The notes: generated from the sequence alone by a model not told the origin. Positions 16,896 to 25,209 are shown, counted from the stretch's first letter. The stretch is DNA of 41,067 nt from Alicyclobacillus acidiphilus NBRC 100859 (GCF_001544355.1 NZ_BCQI01000026.1:1-41067); one strand, 5' to 3'. A program made the numbers and translations.

Positions 16896-17846
16896 GTGCG
16901 CTGCAGCATTGGCATTGACGTAGGCGGAACGAAAACCCTCGGGGCCGTCGTGTGCGAAGATGGGCGAATCATCCATCAAGTAAGGTGTGCGACTCCAGCG
17001 AGTGATCGCGATGGAGTCGTTCAGACCGTTGTCGAACTGGCGGCAACACTCGCCGCGTACGCGGCTTCGGAGTCGCACGAAGTGGTTGGCGTCGGTGTCG
17101 GGACCGCCGGTCAGGTGAACTTCGAAGCGGGTACGGTCGTCTCCGGGACGCCCAACATCCGCGACTGGATGAATGTGGATTTGCGATCCGCCCTTGAGCC
17201 GATTGGATTCCCGGTCTGGGTGGACAACGACGTGAACGTCCACCTGCTCGCGGAGACGCGGTTTGGCGTCGCTGCAGGCCGCCAGCATGTCCTGATGTTG
17301 GCCCTTGGCACCGGAGTCGGCGGGGCGGCATGGGAAGACGGCCGGCTGGTGCGGGGCGATTGGGGAGCGGCGTGCGAGTTCGGCCACGTTTGTGTGGATT
17401 ATCGCGGGCCTGACTGCAATTGCGGCAGTCGCGGCTGCCTTGAGCTTTACGCGTCTGGCACAGGTATCGCGCGGATGATGCGGGAACGTCTTGCGCAGAC
17501 AGGTGGATCGACTCCATCGCCGACACTCGACGCTCGGGCTGTATTGCAACAGGCGCAAGCTGGCGATCCTGTCGCCGCCGCCGTGGTCCACGACATGCTG
17601 GACGCCCTGTCGATGGCGTGCGTCAGCCTGATCCACGCGTTCAATCCGCAGATGATTGTGCTTGGAGGCGGCGTGATGGAGAGTGGCGAGTGGTTGCTCA
17701 CGGGTGTGCGGGAGCGCGTCAAAACGCTCGGCATGTCCTCCCTTGTGCGGCCCGTCGCCATCGCGGCCGCGCAATTTGGCGCTGAAGCAGGCGTCGTTGG
17801 CGCGGCCCTGCAATCGTTTCTATATGAACAGACTCTTGAGGAGTGA
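16896..17846 (+). CDS. ROK-family sugar kinase, possible N-acetylmannosamine kinase
   Basis: About 316 aa. IGIDVGGTKTLGAVV is the phosphate loop, and ACEFGHVCVDYRGPDC followed by NCGSRGCLE is the ROK zinc site (one His and Cys-x-Cys-x(4)-Cys). The family phosphorylates glucose, GlcNAc or ManNAc. Directly following nanE, ManNAc kinase is the most economical assignment, but GlcNAc or glucose kinase is not excluded. GTG 16896 is preferred to GTG 16887 because AAGGTGAG ends at 16887, leaving an 8-base spacer. Confidence 0.82.
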   Translation: MRCSIGIDVGGTKTLGAVVCEDGRIIHQVRCATPASDRDGVVQTVVELAATLAAYAASESHEVVGVGVGTAGQVNFEAGTVVSGTPNIRDWMNVDLRSALEPIGFPVWVDNDVNVHLLAETRFGVAAGRQHVLMLALGTGVGGAAWEDGRLVRGDWGAACEFGHVCVDYRGPDCNCGSRGCLELYASGTGIARMMRERLAQTGGSTPSPTLDARAVLQQAQAGDPVAAAVVHDMLDALSMACVSLIHAFNPQMIVLGGGVMESGEWLLTGVRERVKTLGMSSLVRPVAIAAAQFGAEAGVVGAALQSFLYEQTLEE

Positions 17847-17851
17847 TGAAG

Positions 17852-18916
17852 ATGCCCATACGTGTAGGCGTGATTGGTGTTGGATCCATTGCTGAGATTG
17901 CCCACCTTCCGAACTACCGCAAGAATGACCAGGTGGTTCTTGCCGCGGTCGCGGATTTCAACGAGCAGCGCGCTCAATCGGTGGCCAACAAGTTCGGCGT
18001 TGCGGCGGCGTATACCGACGTTGAACAAATGCTTGCGAACGAAAACATCGACGCGGTCAGTATCTGTACCCCGAATACCAGCCACGTTCCGTTGGCGCTG
18101 ACCGCGATTCGGCATGGTGTCGACGTCTTGTTGGAAAAGCCCTTATCGACGGATTACAGCGAGGCCAAGGCACTCGTCGCGGAAGCGGAGAAGGCAAACC
18201 GCATTTGCATGATTGGTATGCCGCACCGGTTCCGCAACCAGGCGCGGGCTTTGAAGCATTTGGTCGATGCGGGAGAGCTCGGCGACATCTATTACGTCAA
18301 GGCGAAAATTCTCCGCAGGCGCGGAACGCCGACGGGGTGGTTCACGGATCGTTCGAAGTCAGGCGGCGGATCGTTGATGGACATCGGCGTTCACGCGCTC
18401 GATCTCGCCTGGTGGATCACAGGCATGCAAAAGCCCGCCAAGATCTCTGGCCAGTTGGTCCAGGGGATTGGCAAGTACAATACGCTCATGACCGGGCGTT
18501 GGAAGTCGGCCGATGCCGCAAACCAGGACAACTCCGTGTTCGACGTGGAGGACTTCTCGACCGCGTACATTCGCTTTGAGAATGGCATGGTCCTCAGCCT
18601 GGAAGTGAGCTGGGCCTTGAACGGTCCGCAGGACGATGCCGTCAAAGTGGACGCGTATGGGACAAAAGGCGGAATTTCGCTGGAACCGCTTTGCTACTAC
18701 GGCGAACACAATCAAGTGTTTGGCGAGGCAAAACTCGATGTGGTTTCCAACGATTTTTATGAAGAGGAGATCAACCATTTCGTCGATTGCGTCGTTCGCC
18801 GCAGCACGCCGTTGATTCCGCCGTCGCAAGGGGCGGCAGTGGTGCAGATGCTCAGCGGTATTCGTCAATCGTCCGAATTGCGCAGAGAAGTGGATGTCGA
18901 AGAAATCGAAGTATGA
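17852..18916 (+). CDS. Gfo/Idh/MocA-family oxidoreductase (3)
   Basis: 354 aa. The dinucleotide loop is VGVIGVGSIAEIAHLP, the EKP motif is LLEKPLST, and the substrate-site segment is GGGSLMDIGVHALDLAWW. ATG 17852 has GAGGAG at an 8-base distance; the in-frame GTG 17843 and ATG 17846 are too close to it. It overlaps no gene but starts 5 bases after the ROK stop. It is followed immediately by a TIM-barrel isomerase, the usual Gfo/Idh plus AP-endonuclease-2 pairing of keto-sugar pathways. Confidence 0.88.
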   Translation: MPIRVGVIGVGSIAEIAHLPNYRKNDQVVLAAVADFNEQRAQSVANKFGVAAAYTDVEQMLANENIDAVSICTPNTSHVPLALTAIRHGVDVLLEKPLSTDYSEAKALVAEAEKANRICMIGMPHRFRNQARALKHLVDAGELGDIYYVKAKILRRRGTPTGWFTDRSKSGGGSLMDIGVHALDLAWWITGMQKPAKISGQLVQGIGKYNTLMTGRWKSADAANQDNSVFDVEDFSTAYIRFENGMVLSLEVSWALNGPQDDAVKVDAYGTKGGISLEPLCYYGEHNQVFGEAKLDVVSNDFYEEEINHFVDCVVRRSTPLIPPSQGAAVVQMLSGIRQSSELRREVDVEEIEV

Positions 18917-18951
18917 TGACCGGTGAGCCGAGGATAGAGGAGGACATGGCG

Positions 18952-19788
18952 ATGGATTTGTGTGTGAGCATGTGGAGCGTCCACAGAAAGTTTTACAACG
19001 ACGGTTGGAGCGTGATCGACTTTCTTCAGTTTTGCCATGAAGCGGGCGTTCAACATGTGGAATTGCTGGATTTGTTCTGGCGCGACGCCGATACCGAGGT
19101 CCCGGCGGTTCTCGAATATCTCCGCAGCCACGACATGAAGGTTGCGGCGTACGCCGTGACAAACGACTTTGTCCACACCGACGTCGCGAACCGGGAATCG
19201 GCTTTGCAGGCTGTACAAAACGGCATCTCGTTCGCCAAAAAACTAGGAAGCCCGGTTGTCCGCGTATTCTCTGGCGATTTAAAAGAAGGTTACGACTTTG
19301 AATCTGCCTTCGGTTATATCGTGGAAGGGCTGAAGGCCGCCGCTGCCGAAGCGGGGGACGACGTCATTCTTGCGTTGGAGAATCACGGAAAACTGGCTGG
19401 ACGCGGCGATCAGGTCAAACGCGTGATTCTGGAAGTTGGTTCAAACGCGCTGAAATCGACATTCGACGTCGGCAATTTCTACCTGGTTGGCCAGCAGCCG
19501 ATGGAGGCGTTGGCTCAACTGTCCGGCTATCTCGGTCACGTTCACGTGAAAGACTTTGTGCCGAGTGACAAGGGCCTGCTTGCGACGACGGGTGAATATT
19601 TCGCTGGCGCGGCATGCGGCCAAGGGATTGTGCCGTTCAAGGACATCTTTTCGATGCTCGACACGATCGGCTATACAGGGGCCCTGTCGGTGGAGTACGA
19701 AGGCGAAGGAGACGAGCTCGAGGGCGTTCACGCCAGCCTGTCATTTTTGCGGAGCCTGAGGAGTACGTCCGCCCAAGGCGTCAATTGA
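18952..19788 (+). CDS. TIM-barrel sugar phosphate isomerase/epimerase (AP endonuclease 2 superfamily) (2)
   Basis: 278 aa. Metal ligands appear as LENHG (Glu), TFDVGNF (Asp), HVHVKDF (His) and VEYEGEG (Glu). ATG 18952 is preferred over ATG 18946 because AGAGGAGGA at 18936-18944 leaves a 7-base spacer only for the later codon. It sits between two Gfo/Idh genes. The three together could oxidise a sugar at C3, act on the keto-sugar, and reduce the product, as in levoglucosan and C-glycoside catabolism. That is inference from family and order. Confidence 0.83.
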   Translation: MDLCVSMWSVHRKFYNDGWSVIDFLQFCHEAGVQHVELLDLFWRDADTEVPAVLEYLRSHDMKVAAYAVTNDFVHTDVANRESALQAVQNGISFAKKLGSPVVRVFSGDLKEGYDFESAFGYIVEGLKAAAAEAGDDVILALENHGKLAGRGDQVKRVILEVGSNALKSTFDVGNFYLVGQQPMEALAQLSGYLGHVHVKDFVPSDKGLLATTGEYFAGAACGQGIVPFKDIFSMLDTIGYTGALSVEYEGEGDELEGVHASLSFLRSLRSTSAQGVN

Positions 19789-19802
19789 GAGGTGTATGAG
19801 CT

Positions 19803-20801
19803 ATGTTCCGAGTAGGACTTGTCGGCTGCGGCACGATTGGCAGTGTTCACGCCCAAGGGTACACCCGTATGGAGGATGTCGAACTTGCGGGCATCGTTGA
19901 GGTTCGCGAGGATCACGGCCGTGCGATGGCGCAGTTGTTTCACACGACGTGGTACCCGACCATCGAGGCGCTGTTCGAGGAGGCAGAGGTCGACGTGATC
20001 GACATCTGCGTTCCGACGTACCTCCATCGCGGCTACGTGGAGACAGCGGCCCGAGCGGGCAAACACGTCATTTGCGAGAAGCCGATGGCGCGGACTTTGG
20101 CTGACGCGCAGGCGATGATCGACGTCTGCGAGGAAAACGGCGTGCGATTGTTCATCGCGCAAGTGTTGCGCTTCTTTCCGCAATATCGGAAGGCGTACGA
20201 GTTGTTGCAGGCTGGCGCGGTTGGCCAGGTAGGCACGGTGCGGACAACCCGCGGCGGCGTCTTTCCGACATCGTGGAACGACTGGTATGCGAGCGCGGAG
20301 AACAGCGGCACGTTGATTGTCGACATGATCATCCACGACTTTGACTTCTTGCGGTGGTGTTTTGGCGACGTCCGGCGGGTTTATGCGAAGAGTCTGCGCG
20401 GGCGCGATTTGAATCGGCTCGATCACGCCTTCGTCAGCCTTCGCTTCGAAAACGGCGTGATCGCCCACGTCGAAGGCACTTGGGCCTATCCGTCCGGTTT
20501 CCAGACCCGGCTTGAGATTGCGGGGACGGGCGGCGTGTTGGAACACGTCGGCGATGAGGAAATGCCGATTCACCTCTCGCTGCGCGAACGGATCGGCCGA
20601 TCCGAAGGGGTCGCCGTACCTGAAAGTCCGCTGGCGAAAGATCCGTATCAGTTGGAGCTGGAACACTTTTTGGCGTGCATCCAGTCTGGAGCAGAGCCGA
20701 TTGTCACCGCAAGGGACGCTTACGAGGCCTTGCGGATCAGTCTCGCGGCCCTGGAATCGGCTGCGACCGGCCGTCCAATCGAGCTGGAGGTGAGATCATG
20801 A
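19803..20801 (+). CDS. Gfo/Idh/MocA-family oxidoreductase (4)
   Basis: 332 aa. FRVGLVGCGTIGSVHAQGY is the Rossmann loop and CEKPMAR the EKP motif. The segment SGTLIVDMIIHDFDFLRW holds the conserved histidine and aspartate. Its MIIHDFD form resembles the inositol-dehydrogenase-like branch more than the GVHxxD form of the other paralogues, so its substrate probably differs. AGAGGTG precedes ATG 19803. Its stop overlaps the start of the next Gfo/Idh gene. Confidence 0.88.
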   Translation: MFRVGLVGCGTIGSVHAQGYTRMEDVELAGIVEVREDHGRAMAQLFHTTWYPTIEALFEEAEVDVIDICVPTYLHRGYVETAARAGKHVICEKPMARTLADAQAMIDVCEENGVRLFIAQVLRFFPQYRKAYELLQAGAVGQVGTVRTTRGGVFPTSWNDWYASAENSGTLIVDMIIHDFDFLRWCFGDVRRVYAKSLRGRDLNRLDHAFVSLRFENGVIAHVEGTWAYPSGFQTRLEIAGTGGVLEHVGDEEMPIHLSLRERIGRSEGVAVPESPLAKDPYQLELEHFLACIQSGAEPIVTARDAYEALRISLAALESAATGRPIELEVRS

Positions 20802-21781
20802 AAGTCGGAATCGTCAGCTTCGCGCACATGCATGCCCATTCGTACGCAAACGCCCTGCAATCCATCAAAGGTGTCGAGTTCGCGGCCATTGCGGATGATC
20901 TTCCAGAGCGGGGACAGGCTGCCGCAGATCAATACGGCGTTCGGTACGTCGGCGACTATCCGGCGTTGCTGGCTGAGGACATCGATGCACTGATTGTCTG
21001 CACGGAGAACGCAAGGCATGCCGAAGTCGTGATCGCCGCAGCCAAGGCGAACAAGCACATCCTGTGCGAGAAACCGATCGCGACCACGCTGGCTGACGCG
21101 CAAGCGATGATCGTCGCCTGTCGGGAATCCGGCGTGCTGTTGCAAACCGCTTTCCCGGTGCGCTTCCATCCTGCGGTTCAGCGGGTCAAGCGGCTCTTGG
21201 AGCAAGGGCGCGTCGGACGGATTTTGGCGATGCGGGGCACCAACCGCGGGCAGAACCCGGGGGGATGGTTCGTCGATCCGGCTCTGTCCGGCGGCGGCGC
21301 AGTCCTGGATCACACCGTCCACGTCGTCGATCTGATGCGCTGGTTCACCGGCAGTGAGGTCCGCGAAGTGTACGCCGAGATCGACACACGCTTTCACGAC
21401 TCGCTCGCGGTGGACGATTGCGGGCTGCTGACGCTGGAATTCGCAAACGGCGTGATCGCGTCGCACGATCCGAGTTGGTCGCGATGCGCCTCCTATCCGA
21501 CGTGGGGCGACGTGACGGTGGAAATCATCGGCACGGAAGGAACGCTCTCGCTGGATGTCTTTCGTCAACATATGCTGCTCCACAGCGATCTCAGCGGACA
21601 CACCACACACGAAAATTGGGGAGACGACATGGACTCGTTGCTCGTCGCGGACTTTATCCGAAGCGTAGCTGAACGAAAGGCTTCGCCGTCCGTAACGGGC
21701 GAGGACGGTCTGCGCGCGCTCGAAGTGGCCCTCGCGGCCTATGAGTCAGCGACATCGGGTCAACCAGTGCGGATTGGATAA
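20798..21781 (+). CDS. Gfo/Idh/MocA-family oxidoreductase (5)
   Basis: 327 aa from ATG 20798, which overlaps the preceding stop (ATGA) and has GGAGGTGAG at ideal distance. The N-terminus reads KVGIVSFAHMHAHSYA, a variant of the Rossmann loop without GxGxxG. CEKPIAT and GGGAVLDHTVHVVDLMRW are canonical. This is the last gene of region I. A 9-bp inverted repeat (21781-21789 with 21811-21819) follows the stop. Confidence 0.86.
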   Translation: MKVGIVSFAHMHAHSYANALQSIKGVEFAAIADDLPERGQAAADQYGVRYVGDYPALLAEDIDALIVCTENARHAEVVIAAAKANKHILCEKPIATTLADAQAMIVACRESGVLLQTAFPVRFHPAVQRVKRLLEQGRVGRILAMRGTNRGQNPGGWFVDPALSGGGAVLDHTVHVVDLMRWFTGSEVREVYAEIDTRFHDSLAVDDCGLLTLEFANGVIASHDPSWSRCASYPTWGDVTVEIIGTEGTLSLDVFRQHMLLHSDLSGHTTHENWGDDMDSLLVADFIRSVAERKASPSVTGEDGLRALEVALAAYESATSGQPVRIG

Positions 21782-21819
21782 TCCGCCTGGTTGGTCCTTC
21801 CCTGCTGCTTCAGGCGGAT
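21781..21819 (+). other. Inverted repeat at the end of the region I operon
   Basis: ATCCGCCTG at 21781-21789 and its exact complement at 21811-21819 flank a 21-base loop. It starts at the stop codon and could mark the 3' end of the message. No U-run follows, so intrinsic termination is unlikely. Confidence 0.4.
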
Positions 21820-21934
21820 CGACATCGCGCGAAGGGGCATGTGAGGGTCTCACGGCCGTAAGGGTCTCCCGCCGCGTTTCGATCCCGCCCATGGATAACA
21901 CCACCAAAATAGCCCGATCCTCCCTTGTCCGAAT

Positions 21935-21963
21935 TTCGACAAATGCAAACAAAGTGATACAAT
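21935..21963 (+). promoter_or_regulatory. Sigma-A promoter of the riboswitch-permease unit
   Basis: TTCGAC (21935-21940) and TACAAT (21958-21963) are 17 bases apart. Transcription would start near 21970, about 65 bases before the riboswitch aptamer. Confidence 0.65.
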
Positions 21964-22036
21964 TTGCCTCATTTGCGTAGGAATACTATTGCTTCTTTGG
22001 CTGTTCGGCCAGTAGACTAGGTGTGAACTTATTAGA

Positions 22037-22105
22037 CCTCGTATAATGCCGAGAATATGGCTCGGCAGTCTCTACCAAGTGACCGTCAATCACTTGCCTA
22101 CGAGG
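22037..22105 (+). ncRNA. Purine riboswitch aptamer, guanine type, with an atypical J3/1
   Basis: All three helices are visible: P1 22037-22042 with 22100-22105, P2 22047-22053 with 22061-22067, and P3 22076-22082 with 22090-22096. J1/2 reads UAUAAU, L2 AAUAUGG, J2/3 GUCUCUACC and L3 CCGUCAA. These match the xpt-type consensus, including the equivalents of U22, U47, U51 and A52. The specificity base equivalent to C74 (22098) is C, which predicts guanine/hypoxanthine recognition, not adenine. The preceding base, A73 in xpt, is C here (22097). It lies upstream of an NCS1 nucleobase permease. Confidence 0.9.
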
Positions 22106-22219
22106 ACGTTGTGAATGGTGGCGTGCGGATCCTTGCGCGGCTCCCGCTCTGGGTACCTGATGGTGGTTCCGGCGTGAGTGCCTGCGTCTCGGCATTGCCT
22201 GAAATACTTTCTCGCGACG

Positions 22220-22270
22220 CCCTCTACTGGTGAAGTTGACTGACGAGTCCTCACTGGCAGGGGTCTTTTT
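22220..22270 (+). terminator. Expression-platform terminator of the purine riboswitch
   Basis: An imperfect hairpin spanning about 22220-22263, or a compact form at 22245-22265, runs into TCTTTTT (22264-22270). GTCCTC at 22247-22252 within it is exactly complementary to GAGGAC at 22102-22107, the 3' strand of aptamer helix P1. Without ligand, P1 opening would let these pair and prevent the terminator. With purine bound, the terminator would form and switch the permease off. The 115 bases between aptamer and terminator are unusually long and contain no recognised element. Confidence 0.65.
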
Positions 22271-22293
22271 CATTTCTAGGGGGAGTCGAGGAG

Positions 22294-23766
22294 ATGGCTA
22301 CAAAGATATCGCAAGCGTCGATGTCGAACGCTGCGCAGACCGATGCCGCATTCCATCTGGAAACCGAGGGTAACGGCATCATCTCGCAGGATAAGAGACA
22401 CGGCATGCCGCGAGAGCTGTTTTTCGTGTGGTTCGCCGCAGTATTGACCTACACGGGTGTCATCACAGGGCAATTGTTCACTTCGCTCGGCTTGAATGTG
22501 TGGGAGAGCTTGCTCGCCGCGCTGTTTTGTTCCTTGTCGTTCGCAGTGCTCGGGTTTGCTTGCGCCGCCGGTCCCAAAGCCGGCACTGTCACGCTGACCA
22601 TTTCCAGGGCGGCGTTTGGCGTCCATGGCAACAAGGTTCCGGCATTCTTCAGCTGGTTGACCGCCGTCGGCTGGGAAAGTGTCACCATGGTTCTGACCGT
22701 GTGGGCAATTTTGAGCCTGGCTCAATATGTTGGACTTCCTTCAAGCGGTGTTGGCCCGACGGTCGTTTCGCTGATCATCACCTTGATCTTGACCTATACC
22801 GTGCCCATCCTGGGTCATGCGACGTTGGTCACGATGCAGCGGATTCTCGCATTCGTCTTGGGCATCTGCGCAGTGATTGTGGTCTTCGCCGTGCTGCCGT
22901 CCGTGCACTGGGGATTTTCGACGCCAGTCAAGGATATGGCCGCGCATGGCTCCTTTCCGACATTTTTGCTCGCGCTCTCCATTGGCCTGGCTAGTACGTT
23001 CTACGGATGGGTCAACTTCGCGGCGGATTATTCGCGCTATCTTCCGACGGAAACGCCGACCCGCCGCATCGTGGGCGTGACGTTTTTGGGCGGCGGTATC
23101 GCCAGCTTCGTGATGATGGGCCTCGGCATTTTGTTGGGGACGTTCGTCAATCCCACCGCTTTTGAAAGCAATCCTGTCCTCGCGATCGCGAAGGCGATTC
23201 CCGCATGGGCGGCCATTCCGTTCCTGATTGCCGTCGTGATCGGCGATATCTGCGCAAACTACTTGAACGCCTACAGCTCGGGCATGAGTTTCTTGTCGAT
23301 GGGCGTTCGTCTCAAGCGGTATTGGGCGGTGGCGATTGACGGAGCCATCTGTACCATCATCGGCATTTACGCGCTCTTTTTCTCCAATAATTTCGTAACG
23401 TTCTTTCAGAACTTCCTCGACATGATGATTATGGCCATCGGGCCATGGGCGACGATTTTCCTCGTCCATCACTTCATCCATCGCGGCAAATACGATTCAG
23501 ACGCGTTGGTCGATACGGCGCCGGGATCGACCTATTGGTTTACCGGCGGCGTCAACTGGCGGGCGATGATTGCGTTTATCATCGGTATCGCAGCAACCTT
23601 CTTCACCGCAAACAGCGCGTTGTGGGTGAGCCCGCTGTCGAACGCCTGGTTCGGCGGTGCCGATTTGACCGCGTTTGCCGCCCCGATCGTCACTGGGCTG
23701 GTGTACTTCATCATCGCGGACAGGAAAAGCAAAATCGGCCGCGAATTGAAGGCGGTCGCTTCCTAA
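22294..23766 (+). CDS. NCS1-family purine/cytosine permease
   Basis: 490 aa with about twelve membrane helices. It is a nucleobase:cation symporter of the NCS1 (CodB/cytosine-purine) family. The first helix region HGMPRELFFVWFAAVLTYTG and the later VNFAADYSRYLP segment are family features. It is preceded by a guanine-type riboswitch, so a purine nucleobase such as guanine, hypoxanthine or xanthine is the likely cargo. ATG 22294 follows AGGGGGAG at an 8-base distance. It stands as a single-gene unit. Confidence 0.88.
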   Translation: MATKISQASMSNAAQTDAAFHLETEGNGIISQDKRHGMPRELFFVWFAAVLTYTGVITGQLFTSLGLNVWESLLAALFCSLSFAVLGFACAAGPKAGTVTLTISRAAFGVHGNKVPAFFSWLTAVGWESVTMVLTVWAILSLAQYVGLPSSGVGPTVVSLIITLILTYTVPILGHATLVTMQRILAFVLGICAVIVVFAVLPSVHWGFSTPVKDMAAHGSFPTFLLALSIGLASTFYGWVNFAADYSRYLPTETPTRRIVGVTFLGGGIASFVMMGLGILLGTFVNPTAFESNPVLAIAKAIPAWAAIPFLIAVVIGDICANYLNAYSSGMSFLSMGVRLKRYWAVAIDGAICTIIGIYALFFSNNFVTFFQNFLDMMIMAIGPWATIFLVHHFIHRGKYDSDALVDTAPGSTYWFTGGVNWRAMIAFIIGIAATFFTANSALWVSPLSNAWFGGADLTAFAAPIVTGLVYFIIADRKSKIGRELKAVAS

Positions 23767-23890
23767 GCCTTCGTGAGCTTGGTCGAGGCATCGACGAGGG
23801 TCATGGCTCGGCATCGCGATCGCGCCTCCGCGGCGCTCGCCTCGGGCTTCCGGTCACACTCGCGGGCCACGCTAGCGGGCTGCGAAGGCA
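23767..23890. other. Intergenic stretch after the permease gene
   Basis: No gene or clear terminator is visible. GCCTTCG at 23767-23773 has its complement CGAAGGC at 23883-23889, which may be chance or may bound the repeated element that begins at 23891. Confidence 0.3.
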
Positions 23891-24081
23891 AATAAGCCGT
23901 CTCAGGCCGCTTAAGTGTGTCGAATCGGCGAATCTGTGCGGAATAAGGGGGGGCCAGGCGGCTTAATCGGCTGAAATCGCGCCATTCCGGGATAAATGAA
24001 GACAAATAAGCGGCGTGGGGCCGCTTATTTGTCTTCGATCCGGCGGATTCGCCGGAATAAGCGGCTGAGCGCCGCTTATTC
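23891..24081. repeat. Compound element of four AATAAGC-type palindromes, copy 2
   Basis: Palindromes lie at 23891-23915, 23942-23967, 23998-24036 and 24055-24081. Their centres are about 51, 63 and 51 bases apart, which matches copy 1 at 109-298. The third is a near-perfect 17-bp stem with a 5-base loop. The fourth is an 11-bp perfect stem. A C-rich tail at 24082-24147 parallels the one after copy 1. It separates the permease gene from the convergent AraC gene and could act as a bidirectional terminator or message stabiliser. Confidence 0.8.
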
Positions 24082-24147
24082 GCCCGCCCGGCGCTCCCCT
24101 GGTGCCTCCGCCCTTGCCGCCTCCGCCCCCCAACCCGCCTGGATTGC

Positions 24148-25056
24148 TCATGGATTTGCGCGGACATCTGCCTGCATCAAACGTTTGCGATAGTCGAGCG
24201 GCGTGCAGTGATTGAAAGAACGGAACACGCGGATGAAGTAGCTGACGTCTTGAAAACCGAGATCGAGGGCGATGGACGTGATGCTCCGATCCGGATCCTC
24301 CAGCATGCGCGTCGCGTGTTGCACCCGTCTTTCGTTGATGTAGCGCATGGGTTTCTGCTGCGTCATTTCTCGAAAGAAGCGGCAGAAGTGGCCTTCGCTC
24401 ATGTGCGCTTCGGCCGCGAGTTCGTCCAGGCGGAGGCGGTCGCTGAGATGTTCGTCGATGTAGGTGAGGACGTGCTTGAGGCGATCGAATTTATCCTCCT
24501 GAAATTTGTTTGTTTTTCGATCACCGTCGTACGCGTTGTGCTGGTACAACTCGGCCAAGATGGAATAGAGATGCGATTTGATGCGCATTTCAAACGCGAT
24601 CGGCCGCGTCAGAGACAGATCGCAGATGCGCGACAAGTCGTGCAAGACGGCGTCGGACCAAACGGAGCCTGGACGTACGAGCCGAGGGAAGCGGTAGCGT
24701 TTTTCGACGAATGGCTGGATGTACTGGTGCTGGATCAAATCGTACCGGGCGCTGTCGAGCAAACTTAGGTCGAACACGATGGCATTGCACTCGCTCGGCA
24801 AATCATCTGGAGCGATCATACTGTGGAGTTCTTCGCCGTTGATCATGACTGCCGAACCTTTCTCGATGTCCACCCAGTCGGTGCCCACTCGAATTCGCAC
24901 CGTGCCCTCTGTCACGAGAACAAACTCGGTTTCCGCGTGCCAATGAAGATTGACAGGCTGCTGCTTCGGTCCCCGAGTCAGGACGACCTCATAGACTTGC
25001 AAATGGAACATGGTTGACCCATGTTCACGGATTTCCAGCAAATCTCGCGATTCCAT
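24148..25056 (-). CDS. AraC-family regulator with N-terminal cupin sensor
   Basis: 302 aa. The N-terminal cupin region (LHWHAETEFVLVTEG followed by EELHSMI) would bind a sugar. The C-terminal pair of helix-turn-helix motifs includes LDELAAEAHMSEGHFCRFF and ends with DVSYFIRVFRSFNHCTPLDY, the AraC signature. It is divergent from the alpha-xylosidase gene and presumably activates it. ATG 25056 is preferred, with AAGGAAGG upstream; GTG 25068 lies too close to that site. A TTGAAC/TACAAT promoter for it is at 25102-25131 on the minus strand. Confidence 0.87.
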   Translation of the reverse strand: MESRDLLEIREHGSTMFHLQVYEVVLTRGPKQQPVNLHWHAETEFVLVTEGTVRIRVGTDWVDIEKGSAVMINGEELHSMIAPDDLPSECNAIVFDLSLLDSARYDLIQHQYIQPFVEKRYRFPRLVRPGSVWSDAVLHDLSRICDLSLTRPIAFEMRIKSHLYSILAELYQHNAYDGDRKTNKFQEDKFDRLKHVLTYIDEHLSDRLRLDELAAEAHMSEGHFCRFFREMTQQKPMRYINERRVQHATRMLEDPDRSITSIALDLGFQDVSYFIRVFRSFNHCTPLDYRKRLMQADVRANP

Positions 25057-25101
25057 AAGGGCCAGCACCTTCCTTCGAGCGACGGCTGTTCAGATGCTAA
25101 A

Positions 25102-25131
25102 ATTGTACCGGTTTTCATCAGGAAAGTTCAA
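25102..25131 (-). promoter_or_regulatory. Promoter of the AraC regulator gene
   Basis: On the minus strand TTGAAC (plus 25126-25131) and TACAAT (plus 25102-25107) are 18 bases apart. On the opposite strand a TATAAT at 25153-25158 lacks a good -35 box. That is the pattern expected of an activator-dependent promoter for the xylosidase operon. Confidence 0.6.
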
Positions 25132-25209
25132 TTTATCCTCATGAGATGTAAGTATAATGCGAATCATCGACGCTGGGGGCGTTCTCTCCAAGTGACTTTT
25201 CACCAATCA

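Noticed and set aside
16191-17813. 540-aa minus-strand open frame opposite nanE and the ROK kinase
   Set aside because: It is antisense to two recognised enzymes and spans their intergenic gap without a plausible start site.
3336-21781. myo-Inositol catabolic cluster
   Set aside because: Gfo/Idh and TIM-barrel enzymes are shared, but iolB, iolC, iolD and iolJ equivalents are absent, and the sulfatase, GH20-like enzyme and NanE point to glycans.
22037-22270. T-box leader
   Set aside because: There is no T-box core or specifier loop, and the purine aptamer explains the conserved bases.
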